Shown one piece after another: positions 45,825 through 55,835 of a stretch of 64,000 nucleotides of DNA. The notes beneath the pieces are model-generated. The model had not been told where the DNA came from. It made no database searches and saw only the letters and a list, made by a program, of their open reading frames with translations. The translations under genes were made by a program, and so were the position numbers. Location: NCBI GenBank assembly GCA_965240325.2, contig OZ251228.1, forward strand, positions 496,001-560,000, given 5' to 3'. Each line of letters opens with the position of its first letter. Position 1 is the first letter of the stretch. This DNA comes from Rebecca billardiae RCC1528 (Eukaryota; Haptophyta).

Positions 45825-47730
45825 GGCGATGGCTGCAAGCAAGCTGGTGATGTTCTTTGCCCTCGTCCGCGGCATCGCGTGCGAGGACACGCCGCCCACG
45901 CTTGCACGCCCACGCGTGGCGGTGAGCGAGCTCTTCCGCAACATGTTCTCGCCAGTCACTACAAGGAAGGGAGGGAGACGCGCTGATTTCTGCGTCGCTG
46001 ACCGCTCCAAGGCACCGTGGCTCGTGCAGATGGCCTCCCTCGCCGGTGAAGGGGACGCTGCGCCACCTACGCTGCTGCCGCCAATGAGCGTGCTCAATGC
46101 CACCATTCTCTCCCCCGACTACCTCTTCAACTCGTCTCTCGTGTCGTGCGCCAGTGACGAGCTGCTTGGAGACGGTGTCGTGGCCGGCACGGTGCCCGCT
46201 GACTTCTGCGTCCACCACAGCGGGCCCAACAGACCCGGGCTGTTCGGCGCCTATTACGACCAGGTGGCGCACGAGCGGTACGTGCTGTCGAGGGTGCTGC
46301 GCCGCGCGGGCACCATCATCTGCGGCGACGGCGCGCGCAGCACAGACGAGTTGAAGAGCCGGGCCCGATCAGCGCGCTGGTGTGAGGCAGACGTTGTGTA
46401 CGTGCCCTCGCTGCGGCTGCACTGGTTCCTCCTGAACAACGACATGGTCGTGTCGAATATGAGGAAATACTGCCTGACGCGTTCCTTGGTTCACGCCTAC
46501 TGGAAGGCCGTGGGCGCACTGTTCTCGCCGAAGCAGGAGGAGAGTGCGGTGCACGCGCATGCGCGGCCTCTCACGCCCGTGGTGGTGGTCGTCGAGCCGC
46601 GCTCGTTTGATCCTATCGACATGGGCTGGAGCATCGAAGCCCTGGGGAAGCAGCCGCCAGGATTCTTGGACCGGCTCGTCCTCGGCATGCAGATGAGCTC
46701 GCGCCCTACCGAGCACATTCAACAGCTGTGCGGACGCAGGAGCGCGTGCAGCTGGCGGGACGGCGCCGAGGAGGAGCTGAGGCGGAGGGAGCAGCTCATC
46801 GCAGAGGCGGAGGCTCGCCGCTCGAGGCTCGAAAGCTTCGGCGGCGGCCCCCTGCTCGTGACGCTGCCACGCACCGTGGGCATGGACCACGCCGTCGATT
46901 GGACCGCGCAGCAGGGCGACGGGCGAGGGATCGCCGTGCTGTACGACGCCAACTCTGCCAGGAGCGGCAGGGACACCTTCAAGAGCATGCAGACGGTGCG
47001 CCCGCATGTGCACCGCGCCATGATGGCCCACACGAAGCGGGGCGCCTGCAGCCAGAAGACCATGAAGGCGCTGTGCAAACCTGGGAGCATACGCACCTGC
47101 AGCAGCGATTGCACTGGCAAACCGTACCAAGCGCTGGTCCACGCTGAGGTGGTGATCGAGCCGCCCGGGGACGAGAAGGGCCGCTCGCACGCGTATGCAG
47201 CCATGCTCTCCGGCTGCATCGTCGCATTCATCGAGGATGGCCATCGATCCTTTGTCGAAGGCGAGCCCGCCTGGTGGGCCTGGCGGGCACCGCGGCCATT
47301 GGCAGGCACCGATGCCACGTCCACCGTCTCCGCAAGCAGCACGGCTGCCACTGCCCCCGGAAGCACCATCACGATTGGCGAGGGTGGCACACTTGTGCTG
47401 CAGTACGAGCACTTCAGCACATTCGTGCCCGCGAGGCAGATCGAGCAGCCGGTGGCTGGCAAGAGGCTGTGGCTGGACGCCCTGTACGAGCTGAGCCTCA
47501 ACACGACTCGGCTAGCACGGATGCGTGCCGAGCTGCAGCGTGTGCTCCCATACTTCGTCTACCAGCGAGACGACTGCCGCGTGGGCGGACATCATCATGG
47601 CGTCATATGCGATGCGGTGTCTGCCTTTGACGCTGTGATTGCGCGAGCATGGCGGGCAAGCCAACGACTCGGCTGAGGAAAGTTAACTATTATAAGTATC
47701 TAGTGGGGCGGCCTATTACTATGTACATCA
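45825..47730. repeat. Segmental duplication, copy 1 (about 1.9 kb)
   Basis: Identity with 50352-52258 begins at ggcgatggctgcaag and ends past tgtacatcat, about 50 bp beyond the stop codon. Only a handful of substitutions and two small 3' indels are visible. The offset is 4,527 bp. Confidence 0.95.
45829..47676 (+). CDS. Exostosin-like (GT47 family) glycosyltransferase, copy 1
   Basis: 615 residues from MAASKLVMFFALVRGIACEDT, a signal peptide or anchor shared with copy 2, where it is also the first Met. The C-terminal part reads VVIEPPGDEKGRSHAYAAML then SGCIVAFIEDGHRSF. This corresponds to the exostosin hallmark in which a Pro-Gly-Asp segment is followed by Arg, a helix and GCIP/V. A preceding Cys-rich stretch (CKPGSIRTCSSDC) and DVVYVPSLRLHW also fit GT47. 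It likely acts in the Golgi on cell-surface polysaccharide or Hyp-linked glycans; donor and acceptor are unknown. It differs from copy 2 in only a few bases, with Arg instead of Asp and Lys instead of Glu at two positions. Confidence 0.7.
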   Translation: MAASKLVMFFALVRGIACEDTPPTLARPRVAVSELFRNMFSPVTTRKGGRRADFCVADRSKAPWLVQMASLAGEGDAAPPTLLPPMSVLNATILSPDYLFNSSLVSCASDELLGDGVVAGTVPADFCVHHSGPNRPGLFGAYYDQVAHERYVLSRVLRRAGTIICGDGARSTDELKSRARSARWCEADVVYVPSLRLHWFLLNNDMVVSNMRKYCLTRSLVHAYWKAVGALFSPKQEESAVHAHARPLTPVVVVVEPRSFDPIDMGWSIEALGKQPPGFLDRLVLGMQMSSRPTEHIQQLCGRRSACSWRDGAEEELRRREQLIAEAEARRSRLESFGGGPLLVTLPRTVGMDHAVDWTAQQGDGRGIAVLYDANSARSGRDTFKSMQTVRPHVHRAMMAHTKRGACSQKTMKALCKPGSIRTCSSDCTGKPYQALVHAEVVIEPPGDEKGRSHAYAAMLSGCIVAFIEDGHRSFVEGEPAWWAWRAPRPLAGTDATSTVSASSTAATAPGSTITIGEGGTLVLQYEHFSTFVPARQIEQPVAGKRLWLDALYELSLNTTRLARMRAELQRVLPYFVYQRDDCRVGGHHHGVICDAVSAFDAVIARAWRASQRLG

Positions 47731-47880
47731 TGGCCCGCGGTGCAGGGCGGAGCGCGCAGCGTGGAGCCCGCACCAGCGGGCCCGAACCACGTTTCAAAAA
47801 GATCTTTGATCAAAGAAAAAAGGGACGGGGGACGATTTTCAGGGCTGGAGGAGACCGAGTTTCGAATTTTGAGACTCCCT

Positions 47881-48630
47881 CCAACCGGTCCAGACCTCGG
47901 GATTTGCCAGCCCAAACCCAAAACTCTCCTCAGGAGAGTTTCCGGGTGGAAATCTGTGCGCCGCGCTCCCGGACTCAGCTGAACGCCGCCGCCGCCGCCA
48001 CCTCGCTCGCGCCTACCGCCGCCAGGGCGAGGCCGCGCGATGTCCAGTAGAGCTTCCGATGGGACGCAGCGGGGCGGTAGCGAGGCGGTGAACTACTGTA
48101 GCTTGCGCGTGGCGCAGCGCTTCGCGCCCTCGCACCTCGAAGGTCAGCTTGAGGCCCGCGCGAGCACGAGCTTGCGCCGCCGCCGCATTCAGCCAGAGAC
48201 ATGGGCGCCTTGCCTGCCGAGGCATCAGAGAGGCACGCACGCGCGGGAAGCCGCTGGGCACCATGGCGCGCGCCTACGACTGTACTGTAACATGGCTCAC
48301 ACCTTTCTGGGATGCGCGCCTCGGGTTGCTCTCAGCGCGCGCATACTTTGCGGGGATGACAGCACGGCTGAAGTGAGAGGCGGCGCACACGTCCGTGCGG
48401 GCTCAAGGCGCGGAGAAGATGGGCAGTCGCGAGTCGCCCGGCGCAGGGCGGCGCAGAAAGGCTCTATGCCTCTGCCCGACGGCGTGCGCCATCGCCGCGT
48501 GCACGTCTACGACCACGGCGGCGCGGCAGCCGGCGGCGCCTCGCGGCGGATGGCTGTGGCGGCGCACGCGGCGCACGCGGCGGGTTTTGAATTTCCGAGT
48601 TTCCCAAATCCTGAGGTCTGGACCGGTTGG
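47881..48630. repeat. 26-bp inverted repeat pair about 700 bp apart
   Basis: The word ccaaccggtccagacctc is followed by ggatttg or its one-base variant. It is found at 47881-47906 and, inverted, at 48605-48630 (25 of 26 bases). Possible ends of a non-autonomous element or scattered copies of a longer repeat. Confidence 0.6.
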
Positions 48631-49287
48631 CAGGTGCATCCTCGTCGAAAAAGGGCGCGTCCGCCGTCTTGAATAGTGAACAGAGGAATCAACGAAACCC
48701 GCGCCCAAGTGTGCGAGGCAGGGTAATTGTGGGTAGACTCTCCTTAATGTAGTGTGACCATAGTAAAATAATATGGCCTCGCCGCTGCAAGATGCCAAGA
48801 ACGACCGTTGACATAATCGTCCAACCAACTCCAATAGTGCGAGAGATTGAAAATACCCGCCGCAGCTATCCGTATAGTCGGAGCCGGAGGGGGCGCGGCG
48901 CGCGGCGTGTGCGGCCCGCGTTTGTACGCCGCGGCTGCGGCGACAGCGGAGCTCAGTCAGGAGGCGCCAGCCACGAGCGACCGCCGACGGGTGAGGACGG
49001 CGATGGGCAGGTGCGCGCGGCGAATGGCGCCTGGAGCGCGCGGCTGCGGCGGGTCCCGACTGCCGTCGACATCGCGTTCGTCGTGCCCCCGCTCACTCCG
49101 CGCGCCCCCGCCGCCCCTGCCGCCCTGTCGATGCCTCGGCGCGGCCTTGCGCGGCCCCGGCGCGTCCGCGAGCCGGCGCCGCAGCCGCCGCCCTGTGTTC
49201 GGGCTCTCGCAAGCTCGGGGGCAGCGGCGCCTGATGCCGGACTGATCGATCTCTGAGCCTTCGACTTCACCACGCGCCGCCCTTGCC

Positions 49288-49560
49288 ATGCCTTTCCGGG
49301 GTCTCCCAGAACTCTTCTTGATTGAGAGAGAGCAGGCGCGCCGACGATCCGACGGTCCATCGTCGGTCGACTCTGAGCGAGGGCTACGCCTCGGAACTGA
49401 ACGGTACTCTACGAGGAGGACGAGCTGCGCGGGCGACGGTGGTGCGTGACGTCCCCAGAGCTGGCCGTGCCTCTGCAACGCGTGCCGAGCCTGATCGAGG
49501 TGTGTCAGCTGCCCGTGCACGCGCGGCGAGTGCGCAAACCGGATCACCGGTGCCCTCGCA
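49288..49560 (+). pseudogene. Decayed coding fragment, unknown family
   Basis: From ATG at 49288 the frame gives MPFRGLPELFLIEREQARRR and continues to about 49400. Coding-like sequence then continues in another frame (YEEDELRGRRWCVTSPELAV, then LQRVPSLIEVCQL). The switch near 49405 suggests a frameshift. Composition is unlike the Arg/Ala noise around it. I recognise no family. A short intron instead of a frameshift is possible. Confidence 0.3.
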
Positions 49561-49566
49561 CCTCGG

Positions 49567-49859
49567 CACCGTGCTCCCTCGGGCTGTCAGCTCCGCGTGG
49601 CCTGGCGTGCACGTAGAGTTGCGCTCATGCGTCGATCACGCCTCGCGCCCGCCTGTCGGCCGTCGCGCAGGCGCTGGTCGAACCCTACTCGGACCAGTGC
49701 ATCATCCCGGGCGCTGCCGGCGCGGGGGGTGACCCCGGGGACAGCGGTCAGCAGCAGCGGCCCGAACGAATCCGCGGCCCCGCACCGTGCTCCCTGGCTG
49801 TCAGCTCCGCGTGGCCTGGTGTGCACGTGGAGTCGCGCTCATGCGTCGATCACGCCTCG
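49567..49859. repeat. 79-bp direct repeat, two copies 215 bp apart
   Basis: The block from caccgtgctccct through gtcgatcacgcctcg occurs at 49567-49645 and 49782-49859 with a few substitutions and a one-base gap. It overlaps the region downstream of the decayed fragment. Confidence 0.8.
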
Positions 49860-50089
49860 TCGCATCCGCCTGTACACAATCGGCGCCGCGCCGGCGGCTG
49901 CAATGGGCCCGCCCGGCGCGGCCGGGGCGGCGGCGCGCCGCTGGAGTCTAGTTGTACGGGCATATGCAACTGGTCTGTCAATAGACGACTGCGACGGAGG
50001 GTGCACCGCCACCGCGGGCCCTGAACTACGTTCGTTCTACGGAAAAGGACCGCGGAACGCGGTCATATGAATTATTATATATTATTATG

Positions 50090-50220
50090 ATTGCGCGCTG
50101 ATCGTAGGCGCGGCAAAGTCGACGAGGAGCGAGCTGCGGCGCGCAGTGCGGAGCATGGTCGTGTTCCGATGCCACGCAAGCAACGCGCCGCCTTCGCACG
50201 GCAACTCGACGGCCGCAGCG
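50090..50220 (+). repeat. Dispersed repeat, copy 1 (inverted copy at 59390-59535)
   Basis: Words such as gctgatcgtaggc, gtcgacgaggagc, ccacgcaagcaacgcg and cgcacggcaactcgacggcc occur here and in the same order on the opposite strand at 59390-59535. The copies differ by scattered substitutions and short gaps, so they are older than the gene duplication next to them. Confidence 0.75.
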
Positions 50221-50351
50221 CGCCGCGCCGCGCGCGCGCCAAGCGCCCATCGACGCCAGCGCGCCTTCGCGCCAAGCGCGTTTTCATTTTCCGCGCTTTG
50301 TTTTCGCGCGTGAGTTTTTATTGGCGCATGACCCGCGCGGGGAACGCCCCT

Positions 50352-52258
50352 GGCGATGGCTGCAAGCAAGCTGGTGATGTTCTTTGCCCTCGTCCGCGGC
50401 ATCGCGTGCGAGGACACGCCGCCCACGCTTGCACGCCCACGCGTGGCGGTGAGCGAGCTCTTCCGCAACATGTTCTCGCCAGTCACTACAAGGAAGGGAG
50501 GGAGAGACGCTGATTTCTGCGTCGCTGACCGCTCCAAGGCACCGTGGCTCGTGCAGATGGCCTCCCTCGCCGGTGAAGGGGACGCTGCGCCACCTACGCT
50601 GCTGCCGCCAATGAGCGTGCTCAATGCCACCATTCTCTCCCCCGACTACCTCTTCAACTCGTCTCTCGTCTCGTGCGCCAGTGACGAGCTGCTTGGAGAC
50701 GGTGTCGTGGCCGGCACGGTGCCCGCTGACTTCTGCGTCCACCACAGCGGGCCCAACAGACCCGGGCTGTTCGGCGCCTATTACGACCAGGTGGCGCACG
50801 AGCGGTACGTGCTGTCGAGGGTGCTGCGCCGCGCGGGCACCATCATCTGCGGCGACGGCGCGCGCAGCACAGACGAGTTGAAGAGCCGGGCCCGATCAGC
50901 GCGCTGGTGTGAGGCAGACGTTGTGTACGTGCCCTCGCTGCGGCTGCACTGGTTCCTCCTGAACAACGACATGGTCGTGTCGAATATGAGGAAATACTGC
51001 CTGACGCGTTCCTTGGTTCACGCCTACTGGGAGGCCGTGGGCGCACTGTTCTCGCCGAAGCAGGAGGAGAGTGCGGTGCACGCGCATGCGCGGCCTCTCA
51101 CGCCCGTGGTGGTGGTCGTCGAGCCGCGCTCGTTTGATCCTATCGACATGGGCTGGAGCATCGAAGCCCTGGGGAAGCAGCCGCCAGGATTCTTGGACCG
51201 GCTCGTCCTCGGCATGCAGATGAGCTCGCGCCCTACCGAGCACATTCAACAGCTGTGCGGACGCAGGAGCGCGTGCAGCTGGCGGGACGGCGCCGAGGAG
51301 GAGCTGAGGCGGAGGGAGCAGCTCATCGCAGAGGCGGAGGCTCGCCGCTCGAGGCTCGAAAGCTTCGGCGGCGGCCCCCTGCTCGTGACGCTGCCACGCA
51401 CCGTGGGCATGGACCACGCCGTCGATTGGACCGCGCAGCAGGGCGACGGGCGAGGGATCGCCGTGCTGTACGACGCCAACTCTGCCAGGAGCGGCAGGGA
51501 CACCTTCAAGAGCATGCAGACGGTGCGCCCGCATGTGCACCGCGCCATGATGGCCCACACGAAGCGGGGCGCCTGCAGCCAGAAGACCATGAAGGCGCTG
51601 TGCAAACCTGGGAGCATACGCACCTGCAGCAGCGATTGCACTGGCAAACCGTACCAAGCGCTGGTCCACGCGGAGGTGGTGATCGAGCCGCCCGGGGACG
51701 AGAAGGGCCGCTCGCACGCGTATGCAGCCATGCTCTCCGGCTGCATCGTCGCATTCATCGAGGATGGCCATCGATCCTTTGTCGAAGGCGAGCCCGCCTG
51801 GTGGGCCTGGCGGGCACCGCGGCCATTGGCAGGCACCGATGCCACGTCCACCGTCTCCGCAAGCAGCACGGCTGCCACTGCCCCCGGAAGCACCATCACG
51901 ATTGGCGAGGGTGGCACACTTGTGCTGCAGTACGAGCACTTCAGCACATTCGTGCCCGCGAGGCAGATCGAGCAGCCGGTGGCTGGCAAGAGGCTGTGGC
52001 TGGACGCCCTGTACGAGCTGAGCCTCAACACGACTCGGCTAGCACGGATGCGTGCCGAGCTGCAGCGTGTGCTCCCATACTTCGTCTACCAGCGAGACGA
52101 CTGCCGCGTGGGCGGACATCATCATGGCGTCATATGCGATGCGGTGTCTGCCTTTGACGCTGTGATTGCGCGAGCATGGCGGGCAAGCCAACGACTCGGC
52201 TGAGGAAAGTTAACTATTATAAGTATAGTGGGGCGGCCTGTATTACTATGTACATCAT
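50352..52258. repeat. Segmental duplication, copy 2 (about 1.9 kb)
   Basis: Partner of 45825-47730. The left junction abuts unrelated sequence (cgcccct before ggcgatgg), and the right junction runs into the tandem array starting at 52261. Confidence 0.95.
50356..52203 (+). CDS. Exostosin-like (GT47 family) glycosyltransferase, copy 2
   Basis: 615 residues with the same domain features as copy 1, including the PPGDEKGR and GCIVAFIEDG motifs and the signal-anchor start. Here the duplicated segment starts four bases before the ATG, so the upstream sequence and promoter differ completely from copy 1. Visible differences: Asp for Arg in the KGGRDADFC context, Glu for Lys in HAYWEAVGAL, and two silent changes. 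Both copies are intact, so both could be active, possibly under different control. Confidence 0.7.
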   Translation: MAASKLVMFFALVRGIACEDTPPTLARPRVAVSELFRNMFSPVTTRKGGRDADFCVADRSKAPWLVQMASLAGEGDAAPPTLLPPMSVLNATILSPDYLFNSSLVSCASDELLGDGVVAGTVPADFCVHHSGPNRPGLFGAYYDQVAHERYVLSRVLRRAGTIICGDGARSTDELKSRARSARWCEADVVYVPSLRLHWFLLNNDMVVSNMRKYCLTRSLVHAYWEAVGALFSPKQEESAVHAHARPLTPVVVVVEPRSFDPIDMGWSIEALGKQPPGFLDRLVLGMQMSSRPTEHIQQLCGRRSACSWRDGAEEELRRREQLIAEAEARRSRLESFGGGPLLVTLPRTVGMDHAVDWTAQQGDGRGIAVLYDANSARSGRDTFKSMQTVRPHVHRAMMAHTKRGACSQKTMKALCKPGSIRTCSSDCTGKPYQALVHAEVVIEPPGDEKGRSHAYAAMLSGCIVAFIEDGHRSFVEGEPAWWAWRAPRPLAGTDATSTVSASSTAATAPGSTITIGEGGTLVLQYEHFSTFVPARQIEQPVAGKRLWLDALYELSLNTTRLARMRAELQRVLPYFVYQRDDCRVGGHHHGVICDAVSAFDAVIARAWRASQRLG

Positions 52259-52260
52259 AT

Positions 52261-54520
52261 GTGGGGTTATTGGTACAATAACTGATTGTCTAAGAGGACG
52301 ACAAGAACGCCGGGCGCCAGCGCCGCTCATCAGCCACATCGCCCTCTACCAGACCATCGCCTCAAAGGGCGCTGCTCCCGGACAAACAGTCTGTCCGGGT
52401 TGTTCTGCCGCCCAGGAGATCGATTTCCGGCGCCGGCCTCTGCCGCCTGCTTCGCCAGGCGCGGCGTGCGAGATGGCTCCAGCCAAGCTCGTCCTGCGTC
52501 GCCGGCGGCGGCGGCTCGCACGCGGGTGGCGCGTCGCGTGCACCGACCAACATCTTTCGGCAACCCGCCCACCCAGGGCCCGTTGGTCTGGTGCTCGGGC
52601 GGCGGGATCACAACACCCGCCGTCCGACCGCCCGGTCTTGCGGCGCTGCACTTAGGGCTCATGTGACCCCCTGCCTCCCAACACGATTGGGTTTTTCAGG
52701 TTAGGTCCCCAGCAGTGCTGCTCCCGGGCGGTCAGGTGGAGGTTCAGTCGACGAGTCCGCAGGCGCTCAGCCTTCCGTCAGCGGACGTCCGCGCGGGATC
52801 ACTCACGCACCGCGTCTCGTCGACGGCGAGCGGCATGCCCACCGCATCTGCTGCCGCTCGCCAACCGCCTGCTTCGCCAGGCGCGGCGTGCGAGATGGCT
52901 CCAGCCAAGCTCGTCCTGCGTCGCCGGCGGCGGCGGCTCGCACGCGGGTGGCGCGTCGCGTGCACCGACCAACATCTTTCGGCAACTCGGCGGTAAGCAA
53001 CGCTCCGCATCGCGCCCCCTCGCGCTTCGGGCCACCGCCTCTTCTCTCTCTGTGTGCGTGCGCACCCTGTGGCTCTTCCGCACCCGCCCCGATCGCACCG
53101 TTCCCTCTTCGCCACATGCCTCCTCCTCCGTGGGTGCGCCCCCACGCGGATCGCTGCTCCATCTCTCCCGCCCTGCCTCGGGATCGCCCCGGTGCCAACG
53201 CCAGCCGGCTCCTACACAAGGACCGCTGGCGGCACACCGCGCGCCGGGCCCCGTGCGCACCCGCGGGCCATTCACAGCATCCGCAAAGGCCGTCTAGCCT
53301 TCTCCTGCTTCCGCAGCGCCGCGCCTCGGGGCCGGCTGCCTGCTATCTCTCCTATTCGGGTTCCGTCTCACTCGCACTGCCCCACCTGCCCAGCCCCCGC
53401 TGGCCGGCCCTCGTGCGTGCGCGACTCACACGTGCCTTGCCCCCTTTCCTTCCCATCACTCGATGGGATTCTCCTCCACGCGGTGCTCCCCAACACACCA
53501 TGAAACGGGATCACTCACGCACCGCGTCTCGTCGACGGCGAGCGGCATGCCCACCGCATCTGCTGCCGCTCGCCAAGGCATGAGGACACGTAAATCCCAC
53601 TGAGTAGGAACACACGCAGCCGCCTCGGCATCGACATGCCAGGCGGCGTGCCCACCTTCGGCCAGCAGTTGGCGTCGGCGTTCACGAGGACGGCTAGACG
53701 TGGGGTTATTGGTACAATAACTGATTGTCTAAGAGGACGACAAGAACGCCGGGCGCCAGCGCCGCTCATCAGCCACATCGCCCTCTACCAGACCATCGCC
53801 TCAAAGGGCGCTGCTCCCGGACAAACAGTCTGTCCGGGTTGTTCTGCCGCCCAGGAGATCGATTTCCGGCGCCGGCCTCTGCCGCCTGCTTCGCCAGGCG
53901 CGGCGTGCGAGATGGCTCCAGCCAAGCTCGTCCTGCGTCGCCGGCGGCGGCGGCTCGCACGCGGGTGGCGCGTCGCGTGCACCGACCAACATCTTTCGGC
54001 AACCCGCCCACCCAGGGCCCGTTGGTCTGGTGCTCGGGCGGCGGGATCACAACACCCGCCGTCCGACCGCCCGGTCTTGCGGCGCTGCACTTAGGGCTCA
54101 TGTGACCCCCTGCCTCCCAACACGATTGGGTTTTTCAGGTTAGGTCCCCAGCAGTGCTGCTCCCGGGCGGTCAGGTGGAGGTTCAGTCGACGAGTCCGCA
54201 GGCGCTCAGCCTTCCGTCAGCGGACGTCCGCGCGGGATCACTCACGCACCGCGTCTCGTCGACGGCGAGCGGCATGCCCACCGCATCTGCTGCCGCTCGC
54301 CAAGGCATGAGGACACGTAAATCCCGGATCACTCACGCACCGCGTCTCGTCGACGGCGAGCGGCATGCCCACCGCATCTGCTGCCGCTCGCCAAGGCATG
54401 AGGACACGTAAATCCCACTGAGTAGGAACACACGCAGCCGCCTCGGCATCGACATGCCAGGCGGCGTGCCCACCTTCGGCCAGCAGTTGGCGTCGGCGTT
54501 CACGAGGACGGCTAGACGAA
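52261..54520. repeat. Nested direct-repeat array
   Basis: A unit of about 600 bp at 52261-52863 recurs at 53700-54302. Both begin gtggggttattggtac, which holds a small hairpin (gttattg/caataac). An inner block (about 120 bp, from cctgcttcgccaggcgcg to catctttcggcaac) occurs at about 52443, 52866 and 53882. A 90-bp block (ggatcactcacgcaccgcg to cacgtaaatccc) occurs, whole or partial, at about 52796, 53508, 54236 and in tandem at 54327. A further 100-bp block (actgagtaggaacacacg onward) occurs at 53600 and 54417. No stable coding frame is convincing; open frames simply repeat with the DNA. Confidence 0.85.
52864..53507. other. Pyrimidine-rich spacer inside the repeat array
   Basis: After one copy of the 120-bp block, the interval from about 52990 to 53500 is C/T-rich (ctcttctctctctgtg, ccctttccttcccatc). 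It gives only Pro/Ser/Arg translations. I see no gene in it. Confidence 0.45.
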
Positions 54521-54591
54521 TTATTATTATGATCGGCTACGCCGATCTTCGGGTAGTGCACAACGAAGTTGAGGGCGCACGGCCCTAGTGG

Positions 54592-55002
54592 CTAGTCACC
54601 ATCACGCAGCTTGTGAGCACTGAGCAGTGAGCAGCAGCCGCGGCTTGTGACGACACGGTCGGACGGTCGGTCGGACGGTGCCGGTGCGGCGGGGGCAGCG
54701 GCGGCGCGACGGCGTCGGCGGTGGCGCGCTCGCACAGCGTCTGCAGCACGTAAGCGCAGCGTGACTGCGTGTTCAGCAGCGCGCCGCTCAGCTCCCGCCG
54801 CTCCACGCCGCCGCAGCGGTGCGCGCGGCGCGCGCCCGCCTCGGGCCGCGGCCGCGCCCGCCACCGTCCGTCGCGCCGCCGCCAGCTGCTGCGCCGTCGG
54901 TGACGGCGGCGGGTCGAGTGCGGAGAGGAGGTGGATGAGCCAGTGCAGCCCGGCCTGCGTGACGTCCAGGTCCACCACCGTGTCCTCCTTCGCCACCGCC
55001 AT
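54592..55002 (-). pseudogene. Coding-like fragment with apparent frameshift, unknown family
   Basis: From Met at 55002 the minus strand reads MAVAKEDTVVDLDVTQAGLH and WLIHLLSALDPPPSPTAQQL, a plausible protein start. Around 54860 the coding character moves to the +1 frame, with ERRELSGALLNTQSRCAYVL and QTLCERATADAV. This suggests either an indel or a very short intron. The sequence upstream is pure GC-rich repeat, so the 5' end may be lost. No family is recognised. Confidence 0.3.
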
Positions 55003-55020
55003 CTCCTCAGCCCGCCCCGC

Positions 55021-55835
55021 CCCCCAGCGGCGGTCCCACCACCCAGGCGGCGACCGGCCCGGCCCGCGCCGCAGGCACCCGCGCGCCGCCGCCGTCGCCG
55101 TCGCCGTCGTCGCCGCCGCCGCCGTCGGCGGCGGCGATCGCGGCGGCGAGCGGCGATCGCGGCAGCCCGTCGGGCGGCGGCGGCGGCGCGCCGCCGCCCT
55201 CCGCTCCGCCCTCCGCTCCGCCCTCCGACGCCGCCCTCACCGACGCCGCCCTCCGACGCCGCCGCCTCCGATCCGCCCCGCCGCCGCCGGCGGGCGACTG
55301 CGCTCGGATGACGAAACGGCTGCTGGGCGGCAGCGTGGGCGGCGAGGCGACGCGCTCTCCGCCGCTGACGGAGGAGTTGACGGAGGTCGTGCGCGCGAGG
55401 TCGGCGGCGGTGTGCGCGGCCGCGCTGCGCTGCCCACGCGCCGCCGCCGTCGCCGTCGCCGTCGTCGGGGCGGCAGCGTGGGCGGCGAGGCGACGCGCTC
55501 TCCGCCGCTGACGGAGGAGTTGACGGAGGTCGTGCGCGCGAGGTCGGCGGCGGTGTGCGCGGCCGCGCCGCGCCGCCCGCGCGCCGCCGCCGTCGCCGTC
55601 GCCGCCGTCGGCGGCGGCGATCGCGGCGGCGGGCGGCGATCGCGGCAGCCCGTCGGGCGGCGGCGGCGGCACGCCGCCGCCCTCCGCTCCGCCCTCCGAC
55701 GCCGCCCTCCGACGCCGCCCTCCGACGCCGCCGCCTCCGATCCGCCCCGCCGCCGCCGGCGGGCGAGCGCTCGGATGACGAACCGGCTGAGCGGCCAGCG
55801 TGGGCGGCGAGGCGACACAGCCGACAGCGGCTAGA
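55021..55835. repeat. GGC/GCC-rich repeat block with 143-bp direct repeat
   Basis: Low-complexity gccgccgtcgcc and gcggcggcgatcgcggcgg stretches alternate with a repeated segment that starts cggcagcgtgggcggcgagg at 55328 and again at 55471. Translations in several frames are Ala/Arg/Pro only. I treat it as repeat DNA and not as a gene. Confidence 0.7.

Larger units (their letters stand above)
47731..50351. other. Non-coding spacer between the two exostosin-like genes
   Basis: This holds dispersed-repeat pieces. A 26-bp sequence at 47881-47906 recurs inverted at 48605-48630 with one mismatch. A GC block at about 47740-47790 matches 35590-35640 inverted. A 79-bp direct repeat and a 130-bp dispersed repeat are listed separately, as is a decayed coding fragment at 49288. 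No intact gene is visible. Confidence 0.5.

Noticed and set aside
48957-49547. Minus-strand open frame of 196 codons
   Set aside because: Composition is Arg/Gly/Pro-rich without domain features, and a more protein-like signal lies on the opposite strand.
52888-53583. Plus-strand open frame of 231 codons in the repeat array
   Set aside because: The translation is Pro/Ser/Arg from pyrimidine-rich DNA and repeats, with no domain or balanced composition.
53515-53778. Minus-strand peptide RLAVLVNADANCWPKVG resembling the start of a NYN nuclease domain
   Set aside because: It is only a short stretch in repeat DNA, the metal-binding Asp pattern is not complete, and no rest of the domain follows.
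52261-54520. CRISPR-like appearance of regularly repeated blocks
   Set aside because: Units are long (90-600 bp), nested and irregular, with no short uniform repeats or unique spacers, and the genome is eukaryotic.
55021-55835. Long Arg/Ala/Pro frames in the GGC-rich block
   Set aside because: Low-complexity triplet DNA keeps several frames open on both strands. Nothing distinguishes a true protein.
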